Source: Mermis nigrescens
Taxonomy: Eukaryota > Nematoda > Enoplea > Mermithida > Mermithidae
Length of the DNA stretch: 64,000 bases
Direction of reading: 5' to 3'
NCBI GenBank assembly: GCA_036768485.1
Contig: JAVLUZ010000567.1
Coordinates: 62,001 to 126,000 of the forward strand
A program made the translations under genes and the position numbers. The notes under the pieces are model-generated. The model saw only the letters and a program-made list of their open reading frames with translations, was not told the DNA's origin and searched no databases. The stretch's first letter is position 1. Each line of letters begins with the position of its first letter. This document shows, piece by piece, positions 1-14,166 of this stretch.

Positions 1-1170
1 GGCAAATTAGGCGGCACTCACAATAACGGAATAAATTTTTTCTTATTCTTTGGCGGCTTTTTCACGTATAGCTCACCGTCCTTAAAAGACAATCCAATCG
101 GCGTTCCAAATAACGTAATTTTATTTTTGTCGGAATACGTCAGTCGTTATTAACAGATTGAGCGCTAAATAACGTTCCATCGCTCAATTGAGCGGCATAC
201 TCCACGCTTGGTCAAAACAATCCGGCGCATTTTTGTCGACATGCATATTGAAGAAAATCACTAATTTGTCCCTTTTTCTTCTTCGGCGGTAATGGCAAAT
301 TAGGCGGCACTCACAATAACAGAATTAATTTTTTCTTATTATTTGGCGGCTTTTTTACGTATAGCTTGTTGTCCTTAAAAGACAATCCAATCGGCGTTCC
401 GAATAACGTAATTTTATTTTTGTCGGAATACGTCAATTGTAATTAACGGATCGAACGCTAAATAACGTTCCATCGCTCGGTTGAGCAGCATACTGCAAGC
501 TGGGCCAAAACAATCAGGCGCATTTTTGTCGACATGCATATTGAAGAAAATCACTAATTTGTCCCTTTTTCTTCTTCGGCGGTAATGGCAAATTAGGCGG
601 CACTCACAATAACGGAATAAATTTTTTCTTATTCTTTGGCGGCTTTTTTACGTATAGCTTGCCGTCCTTAAAAGACAATCCAATCGGCGTTCCGAATAAC
701 GTAATTTTATTTTTGTCGGAATACGTCAGTTGTAATTAACAGATTGAGCGCTAAATAACGTTCCATTGCTCAGTTGAGCAGCATACTCCAAGCTGGGTCA
801 AAACAATCAGGCGCATTTTTGTCGACATGCATATTGAAGAAAATCACTAATTTGTCCCTTTTTCTTCTTCGGCGGTAATGGCAAATTAGGCGGCACTCGC
901 AATAACAGAATTAATTTTTTCTTATTATTTGGCGGTTTTTTACGTATAGCTTGTTGTCCTCAAAAACAATTCAATCGGCGTTCCGAATAACGTAATTTTA
1001 TTTTTGTCGGAATACGTCAATTGTAATTAACGGATCGAACGTTAGATAACGTTCCATTGCTCGGTTGAGCAGCATACTGCAAGCTGGGCCAAAACAATCA
1101 GGCGCATTTTTGTCGACATGCATATTGAAGAAAATCACTAATTTGTCCCTTTTTCTTCTTTGGCGGTAAT

Positions 1171-1464
1171 GGCAAATTAGGCGGCACTCACAATAACGGA
1201 ATAAATTTTTTCTTATTCTTTGGCGGCTTTTTTACGTATAGCTCACCGTCCTTAAAAGACAATCCAATCGGCGTTCCGAATAACGTAATTTTATTTTTGT
1301 CGGAATACGTCAGTCGTAATTAACAGATTGAGCGCTAAATAATGTTCCATCGCTCAGTTGAGCGGCATACTCCACAGCTTGGTCAAAACAATCCGGCGCA
1401 TTTTTGTCGACATGCATATTGAAGAAAATCACTAATTTGTCCCTTTTTCTTCTTCGGCGGTAAT
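1171..1464. repeat. Representative class B monomer of array 1
   Basis: This 294-bp unit runs anchor to anchor. It carries the B markers AACGGAATAAA, CTCACCGTCCTTAAAAGAC and GAGCGGCATACTCCACAGC. On the minus strand it encodes a Lys/Pro-rich stretch that ends at a TGA just after the Leu-Leu that precedes Arg-Val in other monomers. The stop lies where other monomers have CGA, read as CACAATAAC instead of CGCAATAAC on the plus strand. That is a CpG-type C-to-T change. Many B monomers also hold the perfect 14-bp palindrome CGCTCAATTGAGCG near the 3' third; this copy has CGCTCAGTTGAGCG instead. Confidence 0.85.
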
Positions 1465-1756
1465 GGCAAATTAGGCGGCACTCGCAATAACAGAATTAAT
1501 TTTTTCTTATTATTTGGCGGTTTTTTTACGTATAGCTTGTTGTCCTCAAAAACAATTCAATCGGCGTTCCGAATAACGTAATTTTATTTTTGTCGGAATA
1601 CGTCAATTGTAATTAACGGATCAAACGTTAGATAACGTTCCATTGCTCGGTTGAGCAGCATACTGCAAGCTGGGCCAAAACAATCAGGCGCATTTTTGTC
1701 GACATGCATATTGAAGAAAATCACTAATTTGTCCCTTTTTCTTCTTTGGCGGTAAT
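1465..1756. repeat. Representative class A monomer of array 1
   Basis: This 292-bp unit carries the A markers AACAGAATTAA, GCTTGTTGTCCTCAAAAAC, TCAAACGTTAGATAACG and GCATACTGCAAGCTGGGCC. Its minus strand has CGA (Arg) where class B has TGA. The open frame therefore continues through Arg-Val-Pro-Pro and the Pro-Lys-rich part to the Cys-Ala-Gly-Leu-Phe end. Small deletions just after TTGTCCTC break or shift the upstream part of this frame in many A copies. The same class is recognisable as one component of the 894-bp trimer in array 2. Confidence 0.85.
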
Positions 1757-4700
1757 GGCAAATTAGGCGGCACTCACAATAACGGAATAAATTTTTTCTT
1801 ATTCTTTGGCGGCTTTTTCACGTATAGCTCACCGTCCTTAAAAGACAATCCAATCGGCGTTCCGAATAACGTAATTTTATTTTTGTCGGAATACGTCAGT
1901 CGTTATTAACAGATTGAGCGCTAAATAACGTTCCATCGCTCAGTTGAGCGGCATACTCCACGCTTGGTCAAAACAATCCGGCGCATTTTTGTCGACATGC
2001 ATATTGAAGAAAATCACTAATTTGTCCCTTTTTCTTCTTCGGCGGTAATGGCAAATTAGGCGGCACTCGCAATAACAGAATTAATTTTTTCTTATTATTT
2101 GGCGGTTTTTTACGTATAGCTTGTTGTCCTCAAAAACAATTCAATCGGCGTTCCGAATAACGTAATTTTATTTTTGTCGGAATACGTCAATTGTAATTAA
2201 CGGATCAAACGTTAAATAACGTTCCATTGCTCGGTTGAGCAGCATACTGCAAGCTGGGCCAAAACAATCAGGCGCATTTTTGTCGACATGCATATTGAAG
2301 AAAATCACTAATTTGTCCCTTTTTCTTCTTCGGCGGTAATGGCAAATTAGGCGGCACTCACAATAACGGAATAAATTTTTTCTTATTCTTTGGCGGCTTT
2401 TTCACGTATAGCTCACCGTCCTTAAAAGACAATCCAATCGGCGTTCCGAATAACGTAATTTTATTTTTGTCGGAATACGTCAGTCGTAATTAACAGATTG
2501 AGCGCTAAATAACGTTCCATCGCTCAGTTGAGCGGCATACTCCAAGCTTGGTCAAAACAATCCGGCGCATTTTTGTCGACATGCATATTGAAGAAAATCA
2601 CTAATTTGTCCCTTTTTCTTCTTCGGCGGTAATGGCAAATTAGGCGGCACTCACAATAACAGAATTAATTTTTTCTTATTATTTGGCGGCTTTTTTACGT
2701 ATAGCTTGTTGTCCTTAAAAGACAATCCAATCGGCGTTCCGAATAACGTAATTTTATTTTTGTCGGAATACGTCAATTGTAATTAACGGATCGAACGTTA
2801 AATAACGTTCCATCGCTCGGTTGAGCAGCATACTGCAAGCTGGGCCAAAACAATCAGGCGCATTTTTGTCGACATGCATATTGAAGAAAATCACTAATTT
2901 GTCCCTTTTTCTTCTTCGGCGGTAATGGCAAATTAGGCGGCACTCGCAATAACAGAATTAATTTTTTCTTATTATTTGGCGGCTTTTTTACGTATAGCTT
3001 GTTGTCCTTAAAAGACAATCCAATCGGCGTTCCGAATAACGTAATTTTATTTTTGTCGGAATACGTCAGTTGTAATTAACGGATTGAACGCTAAATAACG
3101 TTCCATTGCTCAGTTGAGCAGCATACTGCAAGCTGGGTCAAAACAATCAGGCGCATTTTTGTCGACATGCATATTGAAGAAAATCACTAATTTGTCCCTT
3201 TTTCTTCTTCGGCGGTAATGGCAAATTAGGCGGCACTCGCAATAACAGAATTAATTTTTTCTTATTATTTGGCGGTTTTTTTACGTATAGCTTGTTGTCC
3301 TCAATCAATCGGCGTTCCGAATAACGTAATTTTATTTTTGTCGGAATACGTCAATTGTAATTAACGGATCAAACGTTAGATAACGTTCCATTGCTCGGTT
3401 GAGCAGCATACTGCAAGCTGGGCCAAAACAATCAGGCGCATTTTTGTCGACATGCATATTGAAGAAAATCACTAATTTGTCCCTTTTTCTTCTTTGGCGG
3501 TAATGGCAAATTAGGCGGCACTCACAATAACGGAATAAATTTTTTCTTATTCTTTGGCGGCTTTTTCACGTATAGCTCACCGTCCTTAAAAGACAATCCA
3601 ATCGGCGTTCCGAATAACGTAATTTTATTTTTGTCGGAATACGTCAGTCGTTATTAACAGATTGAGCGCTAAATAACGTTCCATCGCTCAGTTGAGCGGC
3701 ATACTCCACGCTTGGTCAAAACAATCCGGCGCATTTTTGTCGACATGCATATTGAAGAAAATCACTAATTTGTCCCTTTTTCTTCTTCGGCGGTAATGGC
3801 AAATTAGGCGGCACTCGCAATAACAGAATTAATTTTTTCTTATTATTTGGCGGTTTTTTTACGTATAGCTTGTTGTCCTCAAAACATCAATCGGCGTTCC
3901 GAATAACGTAATTTTATTTTTGTCGGAATACGTCAATTGTAATTAACGGATCGAACGTTAGATAACGTTCCATTGCTCGGTTGAGCAGCATACTGCAAGC
4001 TGGGCCAAAACAATCAGGCGCATTTTTGTCGACATGCATATTGAAGAAAATCACTAATTTGTCACTTTTTCTTCTTTGGCGGTAATGGCAAATTAGGCGG
4101 CACTCACAATAACGGAATAAATTTTTTCTTATTCTTTGGCGGCTTTTTCACGTATAGCTCACCGTCCTTAAAAGACAATCCAATCGGCGTTCCGAATAAC
4201 GTAATTTTATTTTTGTCGGAATACGTCAGTCGTTATTAACAGATTGAGCGCTAAATAACGTTCCATCGCTCAATTGAGCGGCATACTCCACGCTTGGTCA
4301 AAACAATCCGGCGCATTTTTGTCGACATGCATATTGAAGAAAATCACTAATTTGTCCCTTTTTCTTCTTCGGCGGTAATGGCAAATTAGGCGGCACTCGC
4401 AATAACAGAATTAATTTTTTCTTATTATTTGGCGGTTTTTTACGTATAGCTTGTTGTCCTCAAAAACAATTCAATCGGCGTTCCGAATAACGTAATTTTA
4501 TTTTTGTCGGAATACGTCAGTTGTAATTAACGGATCGAACGCTAAATAACGTTCCATTGCTCGGTTGAGCAGCATACTGCAAGCTGGGCCAAAACAATCA
4601 GGCGCATTTTTGTCGACATGCATATTGAAGAAAATCACTAATTTGTCCCTTTTTCTTCTTCGGCGGTAATGGCAAATTAGGCGGCACTCGCAATAACAGA

Positions 4701-7700
4701 ATTAATTTTTTCTTATTATTTGGCGGTTTTTTACGTATAGCTTGTTGTCCTCAAAAACAATTCAATCGGCGTTCCGAATAACGTAATTTTATTTTTGTCG
4801 GAATACGTCAATTGTAATTAACGGATCAAACGTTAGATAACGTTCCATTGCTCGGTTGAGCAGCATACTGCAAGCTGGGCCAAAACAATCAGGCGCATTT
4901 TTGTCGACATGCATATTGAAGAAAATCACTAATTTGTCACTTTTTCTTCTTTGGCGGTAATGGCAAATTAGGCGGCACTCACAATAACGGAATAAATTTT
5001 TTCTTATTCTTTGGCGGCTTTTTCACGTATAGCTCACCGTCCTTAAAAGACAATCCAATCGGCGTTCCGAAATAACGTAATTTTATTTTTGTCGGAATAC
5101 GTCAGTCGTTATTAACAGATTGAGCGCTAAATAACGTTCCATCGCTCAGTTGAGCGGCATACTCCACGCTTGGTCAAAACAATCCGGCGCATTTTTGTCG
5201 ACATGCATATTGAAGAAAATCACTAATTTGTCCCTTTTTCTTCTTCGGCGGTAATGGCAAATTAGGCGGCACTCGCAATAACAGAATTAATTTTTTCTTA
5301 TTATTTGGCGGTTTTTTACGTATAGCTTGTTGTCCTCAAAAACAGTTCAATCGGCGTTCCGAATAACGTAATTTTATTTTTGTCGGAATACGTCAATTGT
5401 AATTAACGGATCGAACGTTAAATAACGTTCCATTGCTCGGTTGAGCAGCATACTGCAAGCTGGGCCAAAACAATCAGGCGCATTTTTGTCGACATGCATA
5501 TTGAAGAAAATCACTAATTTGTCCCTTTTTCTTCTTCGGCGGTAATGGCAAATTAGGCGGCACTCGCAATAACAGAATTAATTTTTTCTTATTATTTGGC
5601 GGTTTTTTACGTATAGCTTGTTGTCCTAAAAACAATCAATCGGCGTTCCGAATAACGTAATTTTATTTTTGTCGGAATACGTCAATTGTAATTAACGGAT
5701 CGAACGTTAGATAACGTTCCATTGCTCGGTTGAGCAGCATACTGCAAGCTGGGCCAAAACAATCAGGCGCATTTTTGTCGACATGCATATTGAAGAAAAT
5801 CACTAATTTGTCCCTTTTTCTTCTTCGGCGGTAATGGCAAATTAGGCGGCACTCACAATAACGGAATAAATTTTTTCTTATTCTTTGGCGGCTTTTTCAC
5901 GTATAGCTCACCGTCCTTAAAAGACAATCCAATCGGCGTTCCGAATAACGTAATTTTATTTTTGTCGGAATACGTCAGTCGTTATTAACAGATTGAGCGC
6001 TAAATAACGTTCCATCGCTCAATTGAGCGGCATACTCCACGCTTGGTCAAAACAATCCGGCGCATTTTTGTCGACATGCATATTGAAGAAAATCACTAAT
6101 TTGTCCCTTTTTCTTCTTCGGCGGTAATGGCGAATTAGGCGGCACTCGCAATAACAGAATTAATTTTTTCTTATTATTTGGCGGTTTTTTACGTATAGCT
6201 TGTTGTCCTCAAAAACAATTCAATCGGCGTTCCGAATAACGTAATTTTATTTTTGTCGGAATACGTCAATTGTAATTAACGGATCAAACGTTAAATAACG
6301 TTCCATTGCTCGGTTGAGCAGCATACTGCAAGCTGGGCCAAAACAATCAGGCGCATTTTTGTCGACATGCATATTGAAGAAAATCACTAATTTGTCCCTT
6401 TTTCTTCTTCGGCGGTAATGGCAAATTAGGCGGCACTCACAATAACGGAATAAATTTTTTCTTATTCTTTGGCGGCTTTTTTACGTATAGCTCGTTGTCC
6501 TTAAAAGACAATCCAATCGGCGTTCCGAATAACGTAATTTTATTTTTGTCGGAATACGTCAGTTGTAATTAACGGATTGAACGCTAAATAACGTTCCATT
6601 GCTCAGTTGAGCAGCATACTGCAAGCTGGGTCAAAACAATCAGGCGCATTTTTGTCGACATGCATATTGAAGAAAATCACTAATTTGTCCCTTTTTCTTC
6701 TTCGGCGGTAATGGCAAATTAGGCGGCACTCACAATAACGGAATAAATTTTTTCTTATTCTTTGGCGGCTTTTTCACGTATAGCTCGCCGTCCTTAAAAG
6801 ACAATCCAATCGGCGTTCCGAATAACGTAATTTTATTTTTGTCGGAATACGTCAGTCGTAATTAACAGATTGAGCGCTAAATAACGTTCCATTGCTCAGT
6901 TGAGCAGCATACTGCAAGCTGGGTCAAAACAATCAGGCGCATTTTTGTCGACATGCATATTGAAGAAAATCACTAATTTGTCCCTTTTTCTTCTTCGGCG
7001 GTAATGGCAAATTAGGCGGCACTCACAATAACGGAATAAATTTTTTCTTATTCTTTGGCGGCTTTTTTACGTATAGCTCACCGTCCTTAAAAGACAATCC
7101 AATCGGCGTTCCGAATAACGTAATTTTATTTTTGTCGGAATACGTCAGTCGTAATTAACAGATTGAGCGCTAAATAACGTTCCATCGCTCAGTTGAGCGG
7201 CATACTCCACAGCTTGGTCAAAACAATCCGGCGCATTTTTGTCGACATGCATATTGAAGAAAATCACTAATTTGTCCCTTTTTCTTCTTTGGCGGTAATG
7301 GCGAATTAGGCGGCACTCGCAATAACAGAATTAATTTTTTCTTATTATTTGGCGGTTTTTTACGTATAGCTTGTTGTCCTCAATCAATCGGCGTTCCGAA
7401 TAACGTAATTTTATTTTTGTCGGAATACGTCAATTGTAATTAACGGATCGAACGTTAGATAACGTTCCATTGCTCGGTTGAGCAGCATACTGCAAGCTGG
7501 GCCAAAACAATCAGGCGCATTTTTGTCGACATGCATATTGAAGAAAATCACTAATTTGTCCCTTTTTCTTCTTCGGCGGTAATGGCAAATTAGGCGGCAC
7601 TCACAATATCGGAATAAATTTTTTCTTATTCTTTGGCGGCTTTTTCACGTATAGCTCACCGTCCTTAAAAGACAATCCAATCGGCGTTCCGAATAACGTA

Positions 7701-10700
7701 ATTTTATTTTTGTCGGAATACGTCAGTCGTTATTAACAGATTGAGCGCTAAATAACGTTCCATCGCTCAATTGAGCGGCATACTCCACGCTTGGTCAAAA
7801 CAATCCGGCGCATTTTTGTCGACATGCATATTGAAGAAAATCACTAGTTTGTCCCTTTTTCTTCTTCGGCGGTAATGGCAAATTAGGCGGCACTCGCAAT
7901 AACAGAATTAATTTTTTCTTATTATTTGGCGGTTTTTTACGTATAGCTTGTTGTCCTCAAAAACCAGTTCAATCGGCGTTCCGAATAACGTAATTTTATT
8001 TTTGTCGGAATACGTCAATTGTAATTAACGGATCAAACGTTAGATAACGTTCCATTGCTCGGTTGAGCAGCATACTGCAAGCTGGGCCAAAACAATCAGG
8101 CGCATTTTTGTCGACATGCATATTGAAGAAAATCACTAATTTGTCACTTTTTCTTCTTCGGCGGTAATGGCAAATTAGGCGGCACTCACAATAACGGAAT
8201 AAATTTTTTCTTATTCTTTGGCGGCTTTTTCACGTATAGCTCACCGTCCTTAAAAGACAATCCAATCGGCGTTCCGAATAACGTAATTTTATTTTTGTCG
8301 GAATACGTCAGTCGTTATTAACAGATTGAGCGCTAAATAACGTTCCATCGCTCAGTTGAGCGGCATACTCCACAGCTTGGTCAAAACAATCCGGCGCATT
8401 TTTGTCGACATGCATATTGAAGAAAATCACTAATTTGTCCCTTTTTCTTCTTCGGCGGTAATGGCAAATTAGGCGGCACTCGCAATAACAGAATTAATTT
8501 TTTCTTATTATTTGGCGGTTTTTTTACGTATAGCTTGTTGTCCTCAAAAACAATTCAATCGGCGTTCCGAATAACGTAATTTTATTTTTGTCGGAATACG
8601 TCAATTGTAATTAACGGATCAAACGTTAGATAACGTTCCATTGCTCGGTTGAGCAGCATACTGCAAGCTGGGCCAAAACAATCAGGCGCATTTTTGTCGA
8701 CATGCATATTGAAGAAAATCACTAATTTGTCCCTTTTTCTTCTTTGGCGGTAATGGCAAATTAGGCGGCACTCACAATAACGGAATAAATTTTTTCTTAT
8801 TCTTTGGCGGCTTTTTTACGTATAGCTCACCGTCCTTAAAAGACAATCCAATCGGCGTTCCGAATAACGTAATTTTATTTTTGTCGGAATACGTCAGTCG
8901 TAATTAACAGATTGAGCGCTAAATAACGTTCCATTGCTCAGTTGAGCGGCATACTCCACAGCTTGGTCAAAACAATCCGGCGCATTTTTGTCGACATGCA
9001 TATTGAAGAAAATCACTAATTTGTCCCTTTTTCTTCTTTGGCGGTAATGGCAAATTAGGCGGCACTCGCAATAACAGAATTAATTTTTTCTTATTATTTG
9101 GCGGTTTTTTTACGTATAGCTTGTTGTCCTCAAAAACAATTCAATCGGCGTTCCGAATAACGTAATTTTATTTTTGTCGGAATACGTCAATTGTAATTAA
9201 CGGATCGAACGTTAGATAACGTTCCATTGCTCGGTTGAGCAGCATACTGCAAGCTGGGCCAAAACAATCAGGCGCATTTTTGTCGACATGCATATTGAAG
9301 AAAATCACTAATTTGTCCCTTTTTCTTCTTCGGCGGTAATGGCAAATTAGGCGGCACTCACAATAACGGAATAAATTTTTTCTTATTCTTTGGCGGCTTT
9401 TTCACGTATAGCTCACCGTCCTTAAAAGACAATCCAATCGGCGTTCCAAATAACGTAATTTTATTTTTGTCGGAATACGTCAGTCGTTATTAACAGATTG
9501 AGCGCTAAATAACGTTCCATCGCTCAATTGAGCGGCATACTCCACGCTTGGTCAAAACAATCCGGCGCATTTTTGTCGACATGCATATTGAAGAAAATCA
9601 CTAATTTGTCCCTTTTTCTTCTTCGGCGGTAATGGCAAATTAGGCGGCACTCGCAATAACAGAATTAATTTTTTCTTATTATTTGGCGGTTTTTTACGTA
9701 TAGCTTGTTGTCCTCAAAAACCAATTCAATCGGCGTTCCGAATAACGTAATTTTATTTTTGTCGGAATACGTCAATTGTAATTAACGGATCAAACGTTAA
9801 ATAACGTTCCATTGCTCGGTTGAGCAGCATACTGCAAGCTGGGCCAAAACAATCAGGCGCATTTTTGTCGACATGCATATTGAAGAAAATCACTAATTTG
9901 TCACTTTTTCTTCTTTGGCGGTAATGGCAAATTAGGCGGCACTCACAATAACGGAATAAATTTTTTCTTATTCTTTGGCGGCTTTTTCACGTATAGCTCA
10001 CCGTCCTTAAAAGACAATCCAATCGGCGTTCCGAATAACGTAATTTTATTTTTGTCGGAATACGTCAGTCGTTATTAACAGATTGAGCGCTAAATAACGT
10101 TCCATCGCTCAATTGAGCGGCATACTCCACGCTTGGTCAAAACAATCCGGCGCATTTTTGTCGACATGCATATTGAAGAAAATCACTAATTTGTCCCTTT
10201 TTCTTCTTCGGCGGTAATGGCAAATTAGGCGGCACTCGCAATAACAGAATTAATTTTTTCTTATTATTTGGCGGTTTTTTTACGTATAGCTTGTTGTCCT
10301 CAAAAACAATTCAATCGGCGTTCCGAATAACGTAATTTTATTTTTGTCGGAATACGTCAATTGTAATTAACGGATCAAACGTTAGATAACGTTCCATTGC
10401 TCGGTTGAGCAGCATACTGCAAGCTGGGCCAAAACAATCAGGCGCATTTTTGTCGACATGCATATTGAAGAAAATCACTAATTTGTCCCTTTTTCTTCTT
10501 TGGCGGTAATGGCAAATTAGGCGGCACTCACAATAACGGAATAAATTTTTTCTTATTCTTTGGCGGCTTTTTCACGTATAGCTCACCGTCCTTAAAAGAC
10601 AATCCAATCGGCGTTCCGAATAACGTAATTTTATTTTTGTCGGAATACGTCAGTCGTAATTAACAGATTGAGCGCTAAATAACGTTCCATTGCTCAGTTG

Positions 10701-11892
10701 AGCGGCATACTCCACAGCTTGGTCAAAACAATCCGGCGCATTTTTGTCGACATGCATATTGAAGAAAATCACTAATTTGTCCCTTTTTCTTCTTTGGCGG
10801 TAATGGCAAATTAGGCGGCACTCGCAATAACAGAATTAATTTTTTCTTATTATTTGGCGGTTTTTTTACGTATAGCTTGTTGTCCTCAAAAACAATTCAA
10901 TCGGCGTTCCGAATAACGTAATTTTATTTTTGTCGGAATACGTCAATTGTAATTAACGGATCGAACGTTAGATAACGTTCCATTGCTCGGTTGAGCAGCA
11001 TACTGCAAGCTGGGCCAAAACAATCAGGCGCATTTTTGTCGACATGCATATTGAAGAAAATCACTAATTTGTCCCTTTTTCTTCTTCGGCGGTAATGGCA
11101 AATTAGGCGGCACTCACAATAACGGAATAAATTTTTTCTTATTCTTTGGCGGCTTTTTCACGTATAGCTCACCGTCCTTAAAAGACAATCCAATCGGCGT
11201 TCCGAATAACGTAATTTTATTTTTGTCGGAATACGTCTGTCGTTATTAACAGATTGAGCGCTAAATAACGTTCCATCGCTCAATTGAGCGGCATACTCCA
11301 CGCTTGGTCAAAACAATCCGGCGCATTTTTGTCGACATGCATATTGAAGAAAATTACTAGTTTGTCCCTTTTTCTTCTTCGGCGGTAATGGCAAATTAGG
11401 CGGCACTCGCAATAACAGAATTAATTTTTTCTTATTATTTGGCGGTTTTTTACGTATAGCTTGTTGTCCTCAAAAACCAATTCAATCGGCGTTCCGAATA
11501 ACGTAATTTTATTTTTGTCGGAATACGTCAATTGTAATTAACGGATCAAACGTTAGATAACGTTCCATTGCTCGGTTGAGCAGCATACTGCAAGCTGGGC
11601 CAAAACAATCAGGCGCATTTTTGTCGACATGCATATTGAAGAAAATCACTAATTTGTCCCTTTTTCTTCTTCGGCGGTAATGGCAAATTAGGCGGCACTC
11701 ACAATAACGGAATAAATTTTTTCTTATTCTTTGGCGGCTTTTTCACGTATAGCTCACCGTCCTTAAAAGACAATCCAATCGGCGTTCCAAATAACGTAAT
11801 TTTATTTTTGTCGGAATACGTCAGTCGTTATTAACAGATTGAGCGCTAAATAACGTTCCATTGCTCAATTGAGCGGCATACTCCACGCTTGG

Positions 11893-12117
11893 TCAAAACA
11901 ATCCGGCGCATTTTTGTCGACATGCATATTGAAGAAAATCACTAATTTGTCCCTTTTTCTTCTTCGGCGGTAATGGCAAATTAGGCGGCACTCGCAATAA
12001 CAGAATTAATTTTTTCTTATTATTTGGCGGTTTTTTTACGTATAGCTTGTTGTCCTCAAAAACCAGTTCAATCGGCGTTCCGAATAACGTAATTTTATTT
12101 TTGTCGGAATACGTCAA
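11893..12117 (-). other. Satellite open frame, 74 codons (class A form)
   Basis: The frame starts MTYSDKNKITLFGTPIEL and ends in CRQKCAGLF, with the Lys/Pro-rich block KPPNNKKK and PLPPKKKKG between. Nearly identical frames occur at 13942-14166, 16284-16508 and 17453-17677, each in an A monomer whose spacing deletions leave the frame open (AAAACCAGTTC or AAAACCAATTC after TTGTCCTC). No signal peptide, membrane segment or known domain is evident. Most other monomers of this array have the same frame broken by an indel or a stop. I see this as a conserved satellite sequence that happens to be open, or a relic of coding DNA, and not as a demonstrated gene. Confidence 0.4.
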
Positions 12118-13941
12118 TTGTAATTAACGGATCGAACGTTAGATAACGTTCCATTGCTCGGTTGAGCAGCATACTGCAAGCTGGGCCAAAACAATCAGGC
12201 GCATTTTTGTCGACATGCATATTGAAGAAAATCACTAATTTGTCCCTTTTTCTTCTTCGGCGGTAATGGCAAATTAGGCGGCACTCACAATAACAGAATT
12301 AATTTTTTCTTATTATTTGGCGGCTTTTTTACGTATAGCTTGTTGTCCTCAAAAACAATCCAATCGGCGTTCCGAATAACGTAATTTTATTTTTGTCGGA
12401 ATACGTCAATTGTAATTAACGGATCGAACGTTAAATAACGTTCCATTGCTCGGTTGAGCAGCATACTGCAAGCTGGGCCAAAACAATCAGGCGCATTTTT
12501 GTCGACATGCATATTGAAGAAAATCACTAATTTGTCCCTTTTTCTTCTTTGGCGGTAATGGCAAATTAGGCGGCACTCACAATAACGGAATAAATTTTTT
12601 CTTATTCTTTGGCGGCTTTTTCACGTATAGCTCACCGTCCTTAAAAGACAATCCAATCGGCGTTCCGAATAACGTAATTTTATTTTTGTCGGAATACGTC
12701 AGTCGTTATTAACAGATTGAGCGCTAAATAACGTTCCATCGCTCAATTGAGCGGCATACTCCACGCTTGGTCAAAACAATCCGGCGCATTTTTGTCGACA
12801 TGCATATTGAAGAAAATCACTAATTTGTCCCTTTTTCTTCTTCGGCGGTAATGGCAAATTAGGCGGCACTCGCAATAACAGAATTAATTTTTTCTTATTA
12901 TTTGGCGGTTTTTTTACGTATAGCTTGTTGTCCTCAAAAACAATTCAATCGGCGTTCCGAATAACGTAATTTTATTTTTGTCGGAATACGTCAATTGTAA
13001 TTAACGGATCAAACGTTAGATAACGTTCCATTGCTCGGTTGAGCAGCATACTGCAAGCTGGGCCAAAACAATCAGGCGCATTTTTGTCGACATGCATATT
13101 GAAGAAAATCACTAATTTGTCCCTTTTTCTTCTTCGGCGGTAATGGCAAATTAGGCGGCACTCACAATAACGGAATAAATTTTTTCTTATTCTTTGGCGG
13201 CTTTTTTACGTATAGCTCACCGTCCTTAAAAGACAATCCAATCGGCGTTCCGAATAACGTAATTTTATTTTTGTCGGAATACGTCAGTCGTAATTAACAG
13301 ATTGAGCGCTAAATAACGTTCCATTGCTCAGTTGAGCGGCATACTCCACAGCTTGGTCAAAACAATCCGGCGCATTTTTGTCGACATGCATATTGAAGAA
13401 AATCACTAATTTGTCCCTTTTTCTTCTTCGGCGGTAATGGCAAATTAGGCGGCACTCGCAATAACAGAATTAATTTTTTCTTATTATTTGGCGGTTTTTT
13501 TACGTATAGCTTGTTGTCCTCAAAAACAATTCAATCGGCGTTCCGAATAACGTAATTTTATTTTTGTCGGAATACGTCAATTGTAATTAACGGATCGAAC
13601 GTTAAATAACGTTCCATTGCTCGGTTGAGCAGCATACTGCAAGCTGGGCCAAAACAATCAGGCGCATTTTTGTCGACATGCATATTGAAGAAAATCACTA
13701 ATTTGTCCCTTTTTCTTCTTCGGCGGTAATGGCAAATTAGGCGGCACTCACAATAACGGAATAAATTTTTTCTTATTCTTTGGCGGCTTTTTCACGTATA
13801 GCTCACCGTCCTTAAAAGACAATCCAATCGGCGTTCCGAATAACGTAATTTTATTTTTGTCGGAATACGTCTGTCGTTATTAACAGATTGAGCGCTAAAT
13901 AACGTTCCATCGCTCAATTGAGCGGCATACTCCACGCTTGG

Positions 13942-14166
13942 TCAAAACAATCCGGCGCATTTTTGTCGACATGCATATTGAAGAAAATTACTAATTTGTC
14001 CCTTTTTCTTCTTCGGCGGTAATGGCGAATTAGGCGGCACTCGCAATAACAGAATTAATTTTTTCTTATTATTTGGCGGTTTTTTTACGTATAGCTTGTT
14101 GTCCTCAAAAACCAATTCAATCGGCGTTCCGAATAACGTAATTTTATTTTTGTCGGAATACGTCAA
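13942..14166 (-). other. Satellite open frame, 74 codons, second copy
   Basis: Same frame as at 11893-12117 with two substitutions, Leu to Ser before PLPP and Asp to Asn after GQIS. It lies in an A monomer. There is no evidence of expression, and no separate promoter or polyadenylation signal distinguishes this monomer from its neighbours. Confidence 0.35.
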
